NCBI GenBank assembly: GCA_963770505.1
Contig: CAVYPR010000003.1
Location: 646,066 to 710,065, forward strand
Reading direction: 5' to 3'
Length of the DNA: 64,000 nucleotides
Source: CAVYPR01 sp963770505
GTDB taxonomy: Bacteria > Actinomycetota > Acidimicrobiia > Acidimicrobiales > RAAP-2
The notes below the pieces were generated by a model that saw nothing but the letters and a program-made list of their open reading frames with translations, was not told the DNA's origin and did not search any database. The position numbers were made by a program, and so were the translations under genes. The stretch's first letter is position 1. Every line of letters begins with the position of its first letter. Below, one piece after another: positions 8,319 through 17,180 of this stretch.

Positions 8319-8879
8319 CTACGGGGTGCGCCCGGTGATCGCCACGATCCGGTCGAGGAGGGTTGCGTCGAGAGCAACGTTCACCGGATGACCCCACAAG
8401 GAGGGGACCGGCGCGTTGGGGACGAAGCTGGCTACGTGGTCAAGGCACGCTTCCAGCGCGTGCTCCGGCAGGTCAAAGGGTTGACCCGTGGCCTTGGCAA
8501 TGTCCCAGCCGTGCACGACCAGTTCGGTGAGCGTGATCTTTCCCCACATCTCGTTGGACAGGTCCGAGCCAGGCACGTTGGCGCCGCCCTCCCAGGCCGC
8601 TGCGTTGTCCCACGCCTCGCCGACGGCCGTCACGTGCTGGGCAACGGTCGCCCGCCACCTCGGCTCAAGAGTCAGGGCACGTGGGCCGGTGCCGGCCCCC
8701 ACCGTCTCGTCGAGGTCCTGGCGCGCCACCGCGGCCGAACCACGGCAAACCTGGTCGACGTGGTCGATGAGGTCGCCGACCGTGTACTCGACACAGGGAC
8801 TGGGGTTGCTGAGCTGATCATCGGCGACGCCTGCCAGCACCTCATTCATACGCTCACAGGCTGGCTTCAAATCGATCAT
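8319..8879 (-). CDS. TIGR03086 family metal-binding protein (DinB / mycothiol maleylpyruvate isomerase-like)
   Basis: 186 residues from an ATG with GGAG eight bases upstream. The pattern is that of the actinobacterial TIGR03086 group: N-terminal A-C-E-R-M-N-E-V-L-A-G-V, P-C-V-E-Y-T-V-G-D-L-I-D-H-V (the metal-ligand His), a mid H-V-T-A-V-G-E-A-W, and E-L-V-V-H-G-W-D-I-A-K-A-T-G-Q. The fold is the DinB four-helix bundle with a triple-His metal site; relatives are mycothiol-dependent isomerases. The exact reaction of this group is not established. The usual G-W in C-x-G-W-T is V-E-Y here, a small deviation. Confidence 0.82.
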   Translation of the reverse strand: MIDLKPACERMNEVLAGVADDQLSNPSPCVEYTVGDLIDHVDQVCRGSAAVARQDLDETVGAGTGPRALTLEPRWRATVAQHVTAVGEAWDNAAAWEGGANVPGSDLSNEMWGKITLTELVVHGWDIAKATGQPFDLPEHALEACLDHVASFVPNAPVPSLWGHPVNVALDATLLDRIVAITGRTP

Positions 8880-9067
8880 CGCACCGCTCCACTCATTCGT
8901 GGATGCTGGCTCGGCCTCACCGGCGACCGACACCCTCCGGGGGAACGGGGACCTCACGGTGAGTCTTGGCCGTGCCGAAACCCGCGTCCACCAGCACATG
9001 ATTGGGGCGAGGCCTTCGATGGCGCAAGCCCATGCCCATTCCTCCAAGCGCTCGGTGGATGGGCCGG

Positions 9068-9631
9068 CTAACGCGCCACGCGGTAGCGGAGGTAGACGAC
9101 TCCCGAGCTGAACGTGCGGGTCTCGACGAGCTCGAGGTCCACCCGGCGCTCGGCCTGGGGGAAGAACGGAAGGCCACCGCCAACCAGCACCGGGTAGACC
9201 CTGGCCCGGTACTCGTCGAGCAGACCCAACGCGGCCGCCTCGGCGGCGAGCGTCGCGCCGCCGATGGCGATGTTGCCCTCCCCGGGCTCGGCTCGCAGCC
9301 GCTCGATCTCCTCCGCCAAGCCGCCGGAGGCCAGGCGGGCACTGCCCTGCACCGCCGACAGCGTGGTGGAGAACACCACCTTGGGGAGAGGCTTCCAGAT
9401 GGCGGCCCACTCGAGCATCGAGGCGTCCAGCGATTGATCCTGGTCTGCGGTCTCCCAGTACAGCATCGTCTCGTACAGCCGCCGCCCCAAGAGGTGGACG
9501 CCGACCTCTCGTATCTCGTCGGTGACGAAGCGAAAGACCTCCCCGTCGGGCTCCGTCCAGTCGAACGTGCCGTCCGGCCCGGCGATGTAGCCGTCAAGCG
9601 AGACACCCATCGAATAGGTCACGCTGCGCAT
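9068..9631 (-). CDS. Dihydrofolate reductase family protein (RibD C-terminal domain-like)
   Basis: 187 residues from an ATG preceded by GGAGG. The N-terminus S-V-T-Y-S-M-G-V-S-L-D-G-Y-I-A-G-P-D-G is the hallmark of the stand-alone RibD_C group, followed by L-L-G-R-R-L-Y-E-T-M (NADPH-binding region) and G-G-A-T-L-A-A-E and P-V-L-V-G-G-G-L-P-F-F. These are NADPH-dependent reductases related to the deaminase/reductase of riboflavin synthesis; most solitary copies have no known substrate and are not true DHFRs. The next gene upstream on the other strand is a glyoxalase-fold protein. Confidence 0.87.
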   Translation of the reverse strand: MRSVTYSMGVSLDGYIAGPDGTFDWTEPDGEVFRFVTDEIREVGVHLLGRRLYETMLYWETADQDQSLDASMLEWAAIWKPLPKVVFSTTLSAVQGSARLASGGLAEEIERLRAEPGEGNIAIGGATLAAEAAALGLLDEYRARVYPVLVGGGLPFFPQAERRVDLELVETRTFSSGVVYLRYRVAR

Positions 9632-9914
9632 CAGTTGCCCTCCTTGGTTACGGGTTCGACAGTACGACCTCGGGACGGCGCAGGGCTCAGGCCACCTGTA
9701 GAACCTCGGCGACGCGCCTCGGGCGGCTTCCCCGGGCCACGAGCTCCACCATCTTGGGCATCGCTGCCGACGTCACCTCCGTGGCCGATCCGTGTGGGGC
9801 ACATCGACCGGAAAAGCGAGTCAGCGTCGCACTGCGCTGCCAAGTCGGCCAGGCCGAGTGCGCCTGTTCGTCGAGGGATATGGTGGGCGAGCGTTCTGAC
9901 TCGAGGAGGTAGCT

Positions 9915-10310
9915 ATGGGTGAGTTCCCCGCCGTTACCCACGTCGCACTGACCGTCACCGATCTTGGCCGGAGCAGGCCGTGGTACCAGAGGCTGTTCGG
10001 AGCCGAACCGGTCATCGACGAAGATACGGGGCCGTTTCACCACGTCGTCTGGGTTCTTGGTAGCCAGACCTTGGTCGGTATCCACCAGTTCTCCGATCCA
10101 CACGGATCCGAGCCTTTCGATGAGAGGCGGCCGGGTCTCGACCACTTGGCGTTCGCTTGCGCCAATCGCGCTGAACTCGTGCAGTGGGAAGTGAGGCTGA
10201 ACGAACTCGGAGTCGAGAACGGCGGAGTCGTCGACGCCCCCTATGGATCGGGCTTGTCGTTTCGCGACCCGGACAACATTGCCCTTGAGTTCTTCGCCCC
10301 ACCTGGTTAG
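9915..10310 (+). CDS. VOC (glyoxalase/bleomycin-resistance) family protein
   Basis: 131 residues; strong ribosome binding site GAGGAGG in front of the ATG. One pair of beta-alpha-beta-beta-beta modules: T-H-V-A-L-T-V-T-D-L with the first metal His, R-P-W-Y-Q-R-L-F-G, L-D-H-L-A-F-A-C with the second His, and F-R-D-P-D-N-I-A-L-E-F-F with the Glu ligand. The metal ligands look intact, so a metalloenzyme (lyase, dioxygenase or fosfomycin/bleomycin-resistance type) is likely; the substrate is unknown. It stands alone. Confidence 0.87.
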   Translation: MGEFPAVTHVALTVTDLGRSRPWYQRLFGAEPVIDEDTGPFHHVVWVLGSQTLVGIHQFSDPHGSEPFDERRPGLDHLAFACANRAELVQWEVRLNELGVENGGVVDAPYGSGLSFRDPDNIALEFFAPPG

Positions 10311-10542
10311 CCGTAGGTGCATTCCCTAGCGGGCGCTCACATGCAAGTGGGGCACCGCCGCCGATGAGCCGCTGCGGGATGGTGTCCGCGGGCCGGTGTA
10401 CTTCTTGAACTCGTCGGGTCGTACGGCCGATCTCCGGCCCGGACAGGTGGGGACGTGTATCAACATGTTGGGCGTCATGACGCCAAGCAGGGCATGAAGA
10501 AACTCATTGACATCCCCAGGCCGGCCGGCCAGCGCAGATGGT

Positions 10543-12084
10543 TCAGCACCCTCCGCCGGGGTTCACGGTCACGGTTACCTCGGGGGCCGTGGCCCGGAGC
10601 GTCAGCATGGAGGCGCACCGGGCCGAGGTCACCGTGGCCCCTGTGGCAGACACCGCATAGCCGTTCTGATAATCGGCCTTCGGAATGACGACATCGGTAA
10701 CGGTGCCCCTGGCAAAGGGCTTGCCGTCCACGGGTTGAGTGGTGAAACGCAAGGCGAACTGCCGCGAGGCTTCATTGAAGCCGTAGCTGGTGGGGGTGCC
10801 GGCTACGGCCAGCGGGTAGGGCCGAGTCAAGGCCATGCTGGCCGCTGCCGCCAGCTGCCTCTCATTCGTCGATGCCGAGGACGAGGGGGCGATTGTTGTG
10901 TATTGCCAGAACATCCACGGAACCATTTCCGAGTCGAAACCGTTCATGTAGTTGTCGATGGTTGTCACGTTCGTCGTGGCCCCGAATTCGGTCACCAGCA
11001 GGGCGTCGTCGTTCTTGGTCGACAAGGCGATCGCCTTGCCCGTCTGACCCGGAAACTGGGCGAGGTACGGATGAACCGAGAGGGCGTTGTCCGGCGAAGC
11101 GAACGCCGGCAGCGAGGTTTGCCCCCCGTAGTCGAAGGTCAAGAACGGCTCGACGAAGATGAGGTGGTTCGGGTCCACGGCGCGAAGGGCGCGGGCCACC
11201 TTCGTGTAGAACGGGTCCAGGAGCTGCTGCTCGAGCGCCGGACACCCTGTCGTGGCCTCGCAGGTTTTGTAATTGGCCCCCGGCCAGGGCTCGTTCATCA
11301 CTGTGTAGCCGAGAAGGCCCTGGTTGGAGCGAAGAGCCTTCGCTAGGGCAACCAGGCCGTCGATGTAACGCTCTTGGAGGCCGACACCCCCGGGACCCGG
11401 CTTATCGGCCCAGAAGTTCGCCCACACCACTTGCTGGGCCGGGCTTGTGAAGTACCCACGGGGAAATGGCAGCTTCGGGTTCGGCGCCCCGCCTGTCTGC
11501 GTTGCCCATTTCGGGAATCCGTCGACGCCAACGGACGGCCCGTACTCATCCTGGTGCATGTCGAGCAGGACGTGGATGTGGTGAGTCGCCAGCAGGTTCA
11601 CCATCTGGACGATCTGGTCGACGTAGGTGCCGTCGATCTTTCCGGGCTGGGGCATCAACGCCTGGAACTGGACTCCCAAGCGAAGAGTGACGAACCCGCT
11701 GGCATAAAGGGCGGCCGCGTCGGCTGCGCTGAATCGCTTCAGCAGGTCGAAGGGCGGGTACTTCAACCCAAAATTGAGCCCGTGGGGCAGCAGCACCCTG
11801 CCCTCGGCGTCGGTCAGCCAGCGCCCTTCGTGGCCAATGAAGCCGCTGGGCTCAATGGCCGGAGTCGCGGTGGTTGCCGCCTCCGCCGGGGCGGCTGCGC
11901 TGGTGCATGCCAAGAGCAGAAGGATCGAAAGAAGGAGCGAAGCCGTCGCTTGCCACGGTCGGCGGAGCAGGATCTGGATGGTCCGTCTCCCCTCTCTCTG
12001 CCTGCCGCGTCTCCGGCACTCCGGCAGGGTCCGATCCCCGGGCGCGCCGACGGTAGCAGATGACGCGTTGAGGTCGCCCAGCAT
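10543..12084 (-). CDS. Secreted glycoside hydrolase family 5 protein (endoglycoceramidase-like)
   Basis: 513 residues from the first ATG. A hydrophobic segment L-L-L-S-I-L-L-L-L-A-C-T-S (about residues 50-62) after basic residues is a signal peptide, possibly lipoprotein-like. The catalytic (beta/alpha)8 domain follows: R-L-G-V-Q-F, V-L-L-D-M-H-Q-D-E-Y-G, the acid/base Glu in V-M-N-E-P-W-P-G, and the nucleophile Glu in L-V-T-E-F-G-A-T. The W-M-F-W-Q-Y motif and a beta-sandwich C-terminal domain fit endoglycoceramidase-type GH5. It would cleave a glycolipid or glycoside outside the cell. The ~45 residues before the signal peptide are atypical; no ATG/GTG/TTG lies closer, though AGGGGAG occurs just before the hydrophobic stretch. 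Confidence 0.85.
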   Translation of the reverse strand: MLGDLNASSATVGAPGDRTLPECRRRGRQREGRRTIQILLRRPWQATASLLLSILLLLACTSAAAPAEAATTATPAIEPSGFIGHEGRWLTDAEGRVLLPHGLNFGLKYPPFDLLKRFSAADAAALYASGFVTLRLGVQFQALMPQPGKIDGTYVDQIVQMVNLLATHHIHVLLDMHQDEYGPSVGVDGFPKWATQTGGAPNPKLPFPRGYFTSPAQQVVWANFWADKPGPGGVGLQERYIDGLVALAKALRSNQGLLGYTVMNEPWPGANYKTCEATTGCPALEQQLLDPFYTKVARALRAVDPNHLIFVEPFLTFDYGGQTSLPAFASPDNALSVHPYLAQFPGQTGKAIALSTKNDDALLVTEFGATTNVTTIDNYMNGFDSEMVPWMFWQYTTIAPSSSASTNERQLAAAASMALTRPYPLAVAGTPTSYGFNEASRQFALRFTTQPVDGKPFARGTVTDVVIPKADYQNGYAVSATGATVTSARCASMLTLRATAPEVTVTVNPGGGC

Positions 12085-12286
12085 GGTGCCGTGCGTCCAG
12101 TTCCGGTTGTCGAGGGTTGTCGCCGATCGCTGCTGCCCAAAGCGGCAATTCACCCGTTGTGCGGCGAAGCGGATCAGGCCACCGTCAAGGGCCAATGTCC
12201 GGACAGCCACGGACGGCTGCAGCCGACCCTTGCCGGCCCTCCCGCCTCCGCCCGCGCTCGCTGGCGCCAACCGGTAGCAGGTGGCC

Positions 12287-13447
12287 TCAGCTCCTCGACC
12301 GGGCCAGGAGGCCGCGGGCGATCACCAGGCGTTGGATCTCGTTGGTCCCCTCGCCGATCATCATGAGCGGCGCGTCGCGCAGGTAGCGCTCGACCGGCAG
12401 GTCGGTGGTGTAGCCCACGCCCCCGTGGATGCGCATGGCCTCGGTGGCCAGCTCGAAGGCCGTCTCGCTGGCGAAGAGCTTGGCCATGCCCGCCTCGACG
12501 TCGCAGCGCAGCCCGGCGGTCTTGCGCTCGGCGGCGTTGCGCGTGAGGAGGCGCGAGGCCTCCAGGCGCGTGGCCATGTCGGCCAGCTTCATCTGGATGG
12601 CCTGGTGCTCGGCGATGGGCTTGCCGAAGGTGGTCCGCTGCTGCGCGTAGGTGAGCGCCGCGTCGAAGGCGGCCCGGGCCACCCCGACCGCCCGTGCGGC
12701 GATGTTGATCCGCCCCACCTCCAAGATGGCCAGGATCTGCTGGAGGCCGCGACCCGCCTCGCCCACCAGGTTCTCCACCGGGACCGGGTGGTCGACGTAG
12801 GCCATCTCCACCGTCTCCACGCCGCGGTAGCCGAGCTTGGCGACGTGCTTGCTCACCGAGATCCCGCCGAAGGACGGCCCGGGCTCCTTCTCCACCACCA
12901 GGGACGAGATGCCCTCCTCGGTCCGCGCCGCCAGGGCCACGATGGAGGCCCGTTCGCCGTTGGTGACCCAGGCCTTGGTGCCGGTGACCACGTAGTGGTC
13001 GCCGTCTTTGCGGGCCCGGCAGGAGATGTTGCGGGTGTCGCTCCCGGCGTCGGGTTCGGAGAGCGACAGGGCCCCCCGCCGTTCGCCGGTGGCCATGGTC
13101 GGGAGCCAGCGGGACTTCTGTTCCTCGGTGCCGTGCTCCATGATCAGCGTGGCCGCCATGGTGTGGGTGTTGACGATGCCGGTCAGGCTCATCCAGCCGT
13201 AGGAGAGCTCCTCGATCACCCCGACGTAGGTCAACAGGTCGAGCCCGAGCCCGCCGTAGGCCTCGGGGATGGTGACCCCGAAGAGCCCCAACGCCCGCAT
13301 CCCCTCGACGATGTCGGCGGGGAAGCGGTCGTGGCGCTCGAGGTCGGCGGCCACCGGGATGACCTCGCGGGCGACGAACCGCCGGACCGTCTCGACGATC
13401 TCGCGACGGACGTCGTCGTCGGTGGTCCGCCCGACGGGGTCGTCCAT
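12287..13447 (-). CDS. Acyl-CoA dehydrogenase
   Basis: 386 residues, the standard acyl-CoA dehydrogenase length. Signatures in order: I-P-E-A-Y-G-G-L-G, L-S-E-P-D-A-G-S-D, V-T-G-T-K-A-W-V-T-N-G (FAD/substrate loop), R-T-T-F-G-K-P-I, R-I-H-G-G-V-G-Y and I-G-E-G-T-N-E-I-Q-R with the Glu at the usual catalytic-base position. It oxidises an acyl-CoA at the alpha-beta bond, passing electrons through FAD to ETF. The gene is divergent from the acyl-CoA ligase operon; the intervening ~80 bases contain the palindrome at 13493-13507, so both directions may be co-regulated. Confidence 0.92.
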   Translation of the reverse strand: MDDPVGRTTDDDVRREIVETVRRFVAREVIPVAADLERHDRFPADIVEGMRALGLFGVTIPEAYGGLGLDLLTYVGVIEELSYGWMSLTGIVNTHTMAATLIMEHGTEEQKSRWLPTMATGERRGALSLSEPDAGSDTRNISCRARKDGDHYVVTGTKAWVTNGERASIVALAARTEEGISSLVVEKEPGPSFGGISVSKHVAKLGYRGVETVEMAYVDHPVPVENLVGEAGRGLQQILAILEVGRINIAARAVGVARAAFDAALTYAQQRTTFGKPIAEHQAIQMKLADMATRLEASRLLTRNAAERKTAGLRCDVEAGMAKLFASETAFELATEAMRIHGGVGYTTDLPVERYLRDAPLMMIGEGTNEIQRLVIARGLLARSRS

Positions 13448-13492
13448 GCGAGAAGCGTACACACCGTGAGTGTTGACGACGATCTCGCGGTA

Positions 13493-13507
13493 GAGAAGAA
13501 TGTTCTC
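13493..13507 (+). promoter_or_regulatory. Putative operator, site 2 of 5 (GAGAAGAATGTTCTC)
   Basis: 15-bp palindrome with perfect 5-base arms GAGAA/TTCTC. It sits between the divergent acyl-CoA dehydrogenase (46 bases from its ATG) and the ligase operon (18 bases from the ATG at 13526). A -35-like TTGACG is at 13473-13478, so the palindrome covers the expected -10 region for the rightward operon, as a repressor site would. Confidence 0.55.
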
Positions 13508-13525
13508 GCCATGGGAGCTGGTCCG

Positions 13526-15023
13526 ATGCACGGTGGCCTCGAGCGCGCCGCGGGCCGATTCGGCGACCGCGCCGCCGTCCGGGCGGGCGACCGCTCCTGG
13601 TCCTTCGTGGAGCTGGACCGGCGGGCCAACGGCCTGGCCCAGCTCCTCGCCGACCGGGGGGTGGGCGCCGGCGACCGGGTGGCGATCATGATGGCCAACC
13701 GGGTCGACTTCCTCGAGGCCGTGCACGCCGTCAGCAAGCTGGGTGCGGCGTCGGTGCTGGTGAGCCCGGCGTGGAAGGCGGCCGAGGTCGGCCACGCGCT
13801 GGCCGTGACCGAGCCGGTCCACGCCGTGGCCGACGCCGAGGGGGCCGTGGTCCTGGGCGGGTGCCTGGCGGACGGGGACGTCACCGACATCGACGACCCG
13901 GCGTGCACGTTCGAGGCGAGCCCCGGCCACCCCGGCGACGGCCCGGCGTCCGGGACAGCCGAGGCCGTGCTGGTCTTCAGCTCCGGCACCACCGGCCTGC
14001 CCAAGGCGGTGCGCCACACCCACCGGTCGATCGGCCACGCCACGGCGCACTGGTGCACCGCCCTCGGCCTCGGCGCCGACGACCGGTTCCAGGTGGCCAC
14101 GCCGCCCTCGCACATCCTGGGCCTGCTCAACCTCCTGGCCGCCTGCTCGGCGGGGGCCACGGTCCGCCTGCACCGCCGGTTCGACCTCGACGAGGTGCTG
14201 GCCCGGATCGAAGAAGAACAGATGACGCTCGAGATGGCCGTGGCCCCGATCGCCCTGGCCATGGCCAACCACCCCCGCCTGGAGGAGTTCGACCTCTCCT
14301 CGCTGCGCTACATCATGTGGGGGGCGACCCCGGTGGCCGAGCACGTGGCCGGGGTGGTCACCGAGCGCACCGGGGTGCGCTGGCTCCCCGCCTACGGCGC
14401 CAGCGAGGTGCCGGTGATCGCCGCCAATCCGGTGGGCCGGCCCGACGAGTGGCGGCTCGACTCGGCGGGGCTGGCGCCCGAGGGCGTGTCGCTGCGCGTG
14501 GCCGGCATCGCCGACGGCGCGGTGCTTGGAACCCGGCGGGGTGGGGGAGATCCAGGTCCGCTCGCCCTCGGCCATGGCCGGCTACCTGCCCGACGCGGAG
14601 ACTTCTCAGGCGTTCAGCGACGGCTGGTACCGCACGGGCGACGTCGGGTGGCTCGAGCCCGAGGGTTGGGTGCACCTCACCGACCGGGTGAAGGAGATGA
14701 TCAAGGTCCGGGGGTTCCAGGTGGCGCCGGCCGAGCTCGAGGCCGTGCTGCACGAGCACCCGGCGGTCGTCGACTGCGCCGTCTTCGGCGTCGACGACGA
14801 GCTGGCCGGGGAGGTGCCGGTGGCCGCCGTGCAGCTCGATCCGGCGGTGCCGCTGGCCGACGGCGAGCTGGAGCGGCTGGTGGCCGAGCGGCTGGCCACC
14901 TACAAGCAGCTCCGCCACGTCGTCGTGGTGGACGCCGTCCCCCGGCTGCCGTCGGGCAAGGTGCTCCGACGGACGCTGCGCGACCAGTGGGCCCCGGCCT
15001 TGAGCGGATCGGCGCCCGGCTGA
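13526..15023 (+). CDS. AMP-dependent acyl-CoA ligase, frameshifted in this sequence
   Basis: About 498 residues when the frame is repaired. Frame 1 runs from the ATG at 13526 (GGAG upstream; ATG 13511 is an alternative) through the P-loop F-S-S-G-T-T-G-L-P-K and Y-G-A-S-E-V. At about 14525-14527 an extra T (CTTGGAA for CTGGAA) moves the frame; the remainder, with V-G-E-I-Q-V-R-S-P, R-T-G-D-V-G-W-L, D-R-V-K-E-M-I-K-V-R-G and S-G-K-V-L-R-R catalytic Lys, continues in the next frame to 15023. It would activate an acid to its CoA ester. It is the first gene of an operon with two acyl-CoA dehydrogenase subunits and an enoyl-CoA hydratase. A sequencing indel is as likely as true inactivation. Confidence 0.8.
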
Positions 15024-16063
15024 TGGACGTCCGGCTCTCGCCCGAGCAGCGCCAGCTGCGCGACACCGCGGCCGCAGGTGGCCGACCGCCTCGGCCCCCA
15101 CGCCGTGGGCGAGCTCGACGACGGCCAGCGCGCCGGACGCCTGGAGGCGGCCGTGGCCGAGGCGGGATGGCGCGAGCTGCGGACGCCGGCCGACGACGGC
15201 CGGCCCCTGGCCTCGGGGGTGGAGGTGGCCCTGGTCGCCGAGGAGCTCGCCCGGGGCCTGGCCGACGTCGCCTTCACCGGACCCACCCTGGCCGCCGAGC
15301 TGCGGCGGCTGGCCGGCGGGCCGCCGGCCCCCGGAGCCGAGACCGTGGCCCTCGACACCGGCCTGTCCTCCCCGGCCCGGGTGGTCGACGGCCTGGCCCC
15401 CCAGATGGTGGCGGTCGACGCCGCCGGGGCCGACGCGGCGCTGGTGCTGGTGCCGGCGTCCGACGGCCACCTGCTGGCCGAGGTGGGCCTCGGACCGCTC
15501 GGGCCCTCCCTCGACCTGACGCGCCCGAGCGCGGCGGGCGACGCCACCGGGGGGCTGCTGCGGGCCGTCGGGGGGCGCGGGCCCTCTCCCACGAGGACCT
15601 GGTGGCCTGGACGGCCCTGGGCCTGGCCGTCTCGGCCGCCGACCTGGTCGGGGTGATGCGCGGCGCCGTGGCCCTCGCCCGCGACTACGCCACCGAGCGC
15701 CGCCAGTTCGGCCAGCCGGTCGGCGCCTTCCAGGCCGTCCAGCACCTGTTGGCCGACGCCTTCGTGGCCACCGAGGGCGCCCGCAGCGCCGCCCTCCACG
15801 CCGCCTGGGCCGTCGATGCGTGCCCGGCGCCCGAGGCGCTGGCCGCGGCGGCGGCCGCCAAGGCCTACTGCGCGCGGGCCGCCCGGGCGGTCTGCGAGAC
15901 CGCGGTGCAGGTCCACGGGGGGGTCGGCAACACCTGGGAGTGCCTGGCCCACGTCTACCTGCGCCGGGCGCTGCTCTCCGTCGACCTCCTCGGCGGGGTG
16001 GAGGCCAACCTCGAGCGGGTGCTGGTGCACGAGGGGATCGGGGGCGACCGTGGACTTCGGTGA
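15023..16063 (+). CDS. Acyl-CoA dehydrogenase family subunit, two frameshifts
   Basis: Starts at an ATG overlapping the ligase stop and would be about 346 residues. The first residues (M-D-V-R-L-S-P-E-Q-R-Q-L-R-D-T-A-A) are in one frame, Q-V-A-D-R-L-G-P-H-A-V onward from about 15075 is in the next frame, and from about 15575 (A-L-S-H-E-D-L-V-A-W-T-A-L-G-L) the original frame resumes. The C-terminal part has R-R-Q-F-G-Q-P-V-G, V-Q-V-H-G-G-V-G-N-T-W-E and ends overlapping the next dehydrogenase gene. Both switch points lie in G/C runs. Short FadE subunits like this normally pair with a second one as alpha2beta2 enzymes of steroid-type side-chain oxidation. Confidence 0.75.
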   Translation: MDVRLSPEQRQLRDTAAAGGRPPRPPRRGRARRRPARRTPGGGRGRGGMARAADAGRRRPAPGLGGGGGPGRRGARPGPGRRRLHRTHPGRRAAAAGRRAAGPRSRDRGPRHRPVLPGPGGRRPGPPDGGGRRRRGRRGAGAGAGVRRPPAGRGGPRTARALPRPDAPERGGRRHRGAAAGRRGARALSHEDLVAWTALGLAVSAADLVGVMRGAVALARDYATERRQFGQPVGAFQAVQHLLADAFVATEGARSAALHAAWAVDACPAPEALAAAAAAKAYCARAARAVCETAVQVHGGVGNTWECLAHVYLRRALLSVDLLGGVEANLERVLVHEGIGGDRGLR

Positions 16064-17180
16064 CTCGGCGGACGAGCGGGCGTTCCGGCTCCGCCTGCGG
16101 TCCTGGCTGGAGGAGCACAACCCCGGGCTGCCCCCGTCGTCGACCGACGACGAGTACTGGGCGGGGATGGCCGCCTGGCACCGGTCGCTCTACGACGCCG
16201 GCTTCTTCGGCCTCTCCTGGCCGACGGCCATCGGCGGCCACGGGCTGCCCAACGTCTACGACGCCATCGTCGACGACGAGCTGGCCTCGGCCGGGGCGCC
16301 GCCCCGGCCGAGCCTCGGCTACCTCGTCCGGGGGATCCTCGAGCACGGCCGCGACGAGGTGGCGGCGCGCTTTCTCCCGGGCATCGTGAACGGCCGGGCG
16401 CGCTGGTGCCAGGGGTTCAGCGAGCCCGACGCCGGGTCCGACCTCGCCTCGCTGCGCACCCGGGCCGAGCGCCACGGCGACGACTACGTGGTCACCGGCC
16501 ACAAGATCTGGACCAGCTACTCCGATGAGGCAGAGTGGTGCCTCTTGCTGGCCCGCACCGACCACCATGTGCCCCCGCACCAGGGGATCTCGGCCTTCGC
16601 CCTGGCCATGGACCAGCCGGGGGTGGAGCGCCGGCCCCTGCGCATGGCCAACGGCGTCACCAAGGAGTTCGGCGAGGTGGTCCTCGACGGGGCCCGGGTG
16701 CCGGCCGCCGACATGGTCGGCGAGCCCGGCGAGGGCTGGGCCCTGGCCATGACGGTGGTGTCGCACGAGCGCGAGCCCGGTGAGCTCGGCTACGTCGCCC
16801 GCTACCGCAAGCAGGTGCTGGACCTGCTGGAGCGGGTCCGCAAGGAGCCCGACGCCTACGACACCGACCAGCGGCGCCAGCTGGGGTGGGCGGTGGTCGA
16901 GTGCGAGATGCTCCGCCACCACGTCAGCCGGCGGCTCTCCGACCAGCTCGACGGCGTCACCCACGGCCCGGAGGGGTCGGTCGACAAGCTGCTCATGACC
17001 GAGGTCGAACAGGCCGTCGGCCACGCCGGCCTGGCCGTCGGAGGGACCGGCGCCGGCGGCGGGGACGACACGTGGCTCAAGGTCTACCTCTACAGCCGGG
17101 CGCAGAGCGTCATGGGCGGGACCTCACAGATCCAGCGCAACCTGGTGGCCCGCCGCATCCTGGGGCTCCCGGTCCGATGA
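16050..17180 (+). CDS. Acyl-CoA dehydrogenase family subunit (heterotetramer partner)
   Basis: 376 residues from a GTG overlapping the preceding dehydrogenase gene by 14 bases. Signatures: S-W-P-T-A-I-G-G-H-G, F-S-E-P-D-A-G-S-D, V-T-G-H-K-I-W-T-S-Y and G-E-P-G-E-G-W-A-L-A-M-T-V. Near the C-terminus, M-G-G-T-S-Q-I-Q-R replaces the Y-E-G-T-x-E-I-Q of homotetrameric enzymes, so the catalytic Glu is absent from the usual place. Together with the adjacent half-like subunit this matches the ChsE-type alpha2beta2 dehydrogenases known from actinobacterial cholesterol side-chain degradation. It uses FAD and feeds ETF. The substrate here is unknown. Confidence 0.88.
   Translation: MDFGDSADERAFRLRLRSWLEEHNPGLPPSSTDDEYWAGMAAWHRSLYDAGFFGLSWPTAIGGHGLPNVYDAIVDDELASAGAPPRPSLGYLVRGILEHGRDEVAARFLPGIVNGRARWCQGFSEPDAGSDLASLRTRAERHGDDYVVTGHKIWTSYSDEAEWCLLLARTDHHVPPHQGISAFALAMDQPGVERRPLRMANGVTKEFGEVVLDGARVPAADMVGEPGEGWALAMTVVSHEREPGELGYVARYRKQVLDLLERVRKEPDAYDTDQRRQLGWAVVECEMLRHHVSRRLSDQLDGVTHGPEGSVDKLLMTEVEQAVGHAGLAVGGTGAGGGDDTWLKVYLYSRAQSVMGGTSQIQRNLVARRILGLPVR

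Noticed and set aside
13448..13462. GCGAGAAGCGTACAC before the acyl-CoA dehydrogenase ATG as a further operator
   Set aside because: Only one arm (GAGAA) is present; no matching right arm at the required distance.
12281..16063. A 1260-residue plus-strand open frame
   Set aside because: It joins antisense of the acyl-CoA dehydrogenase, the ligase's first part and the next gene's ends; the domains belong to separate genes.
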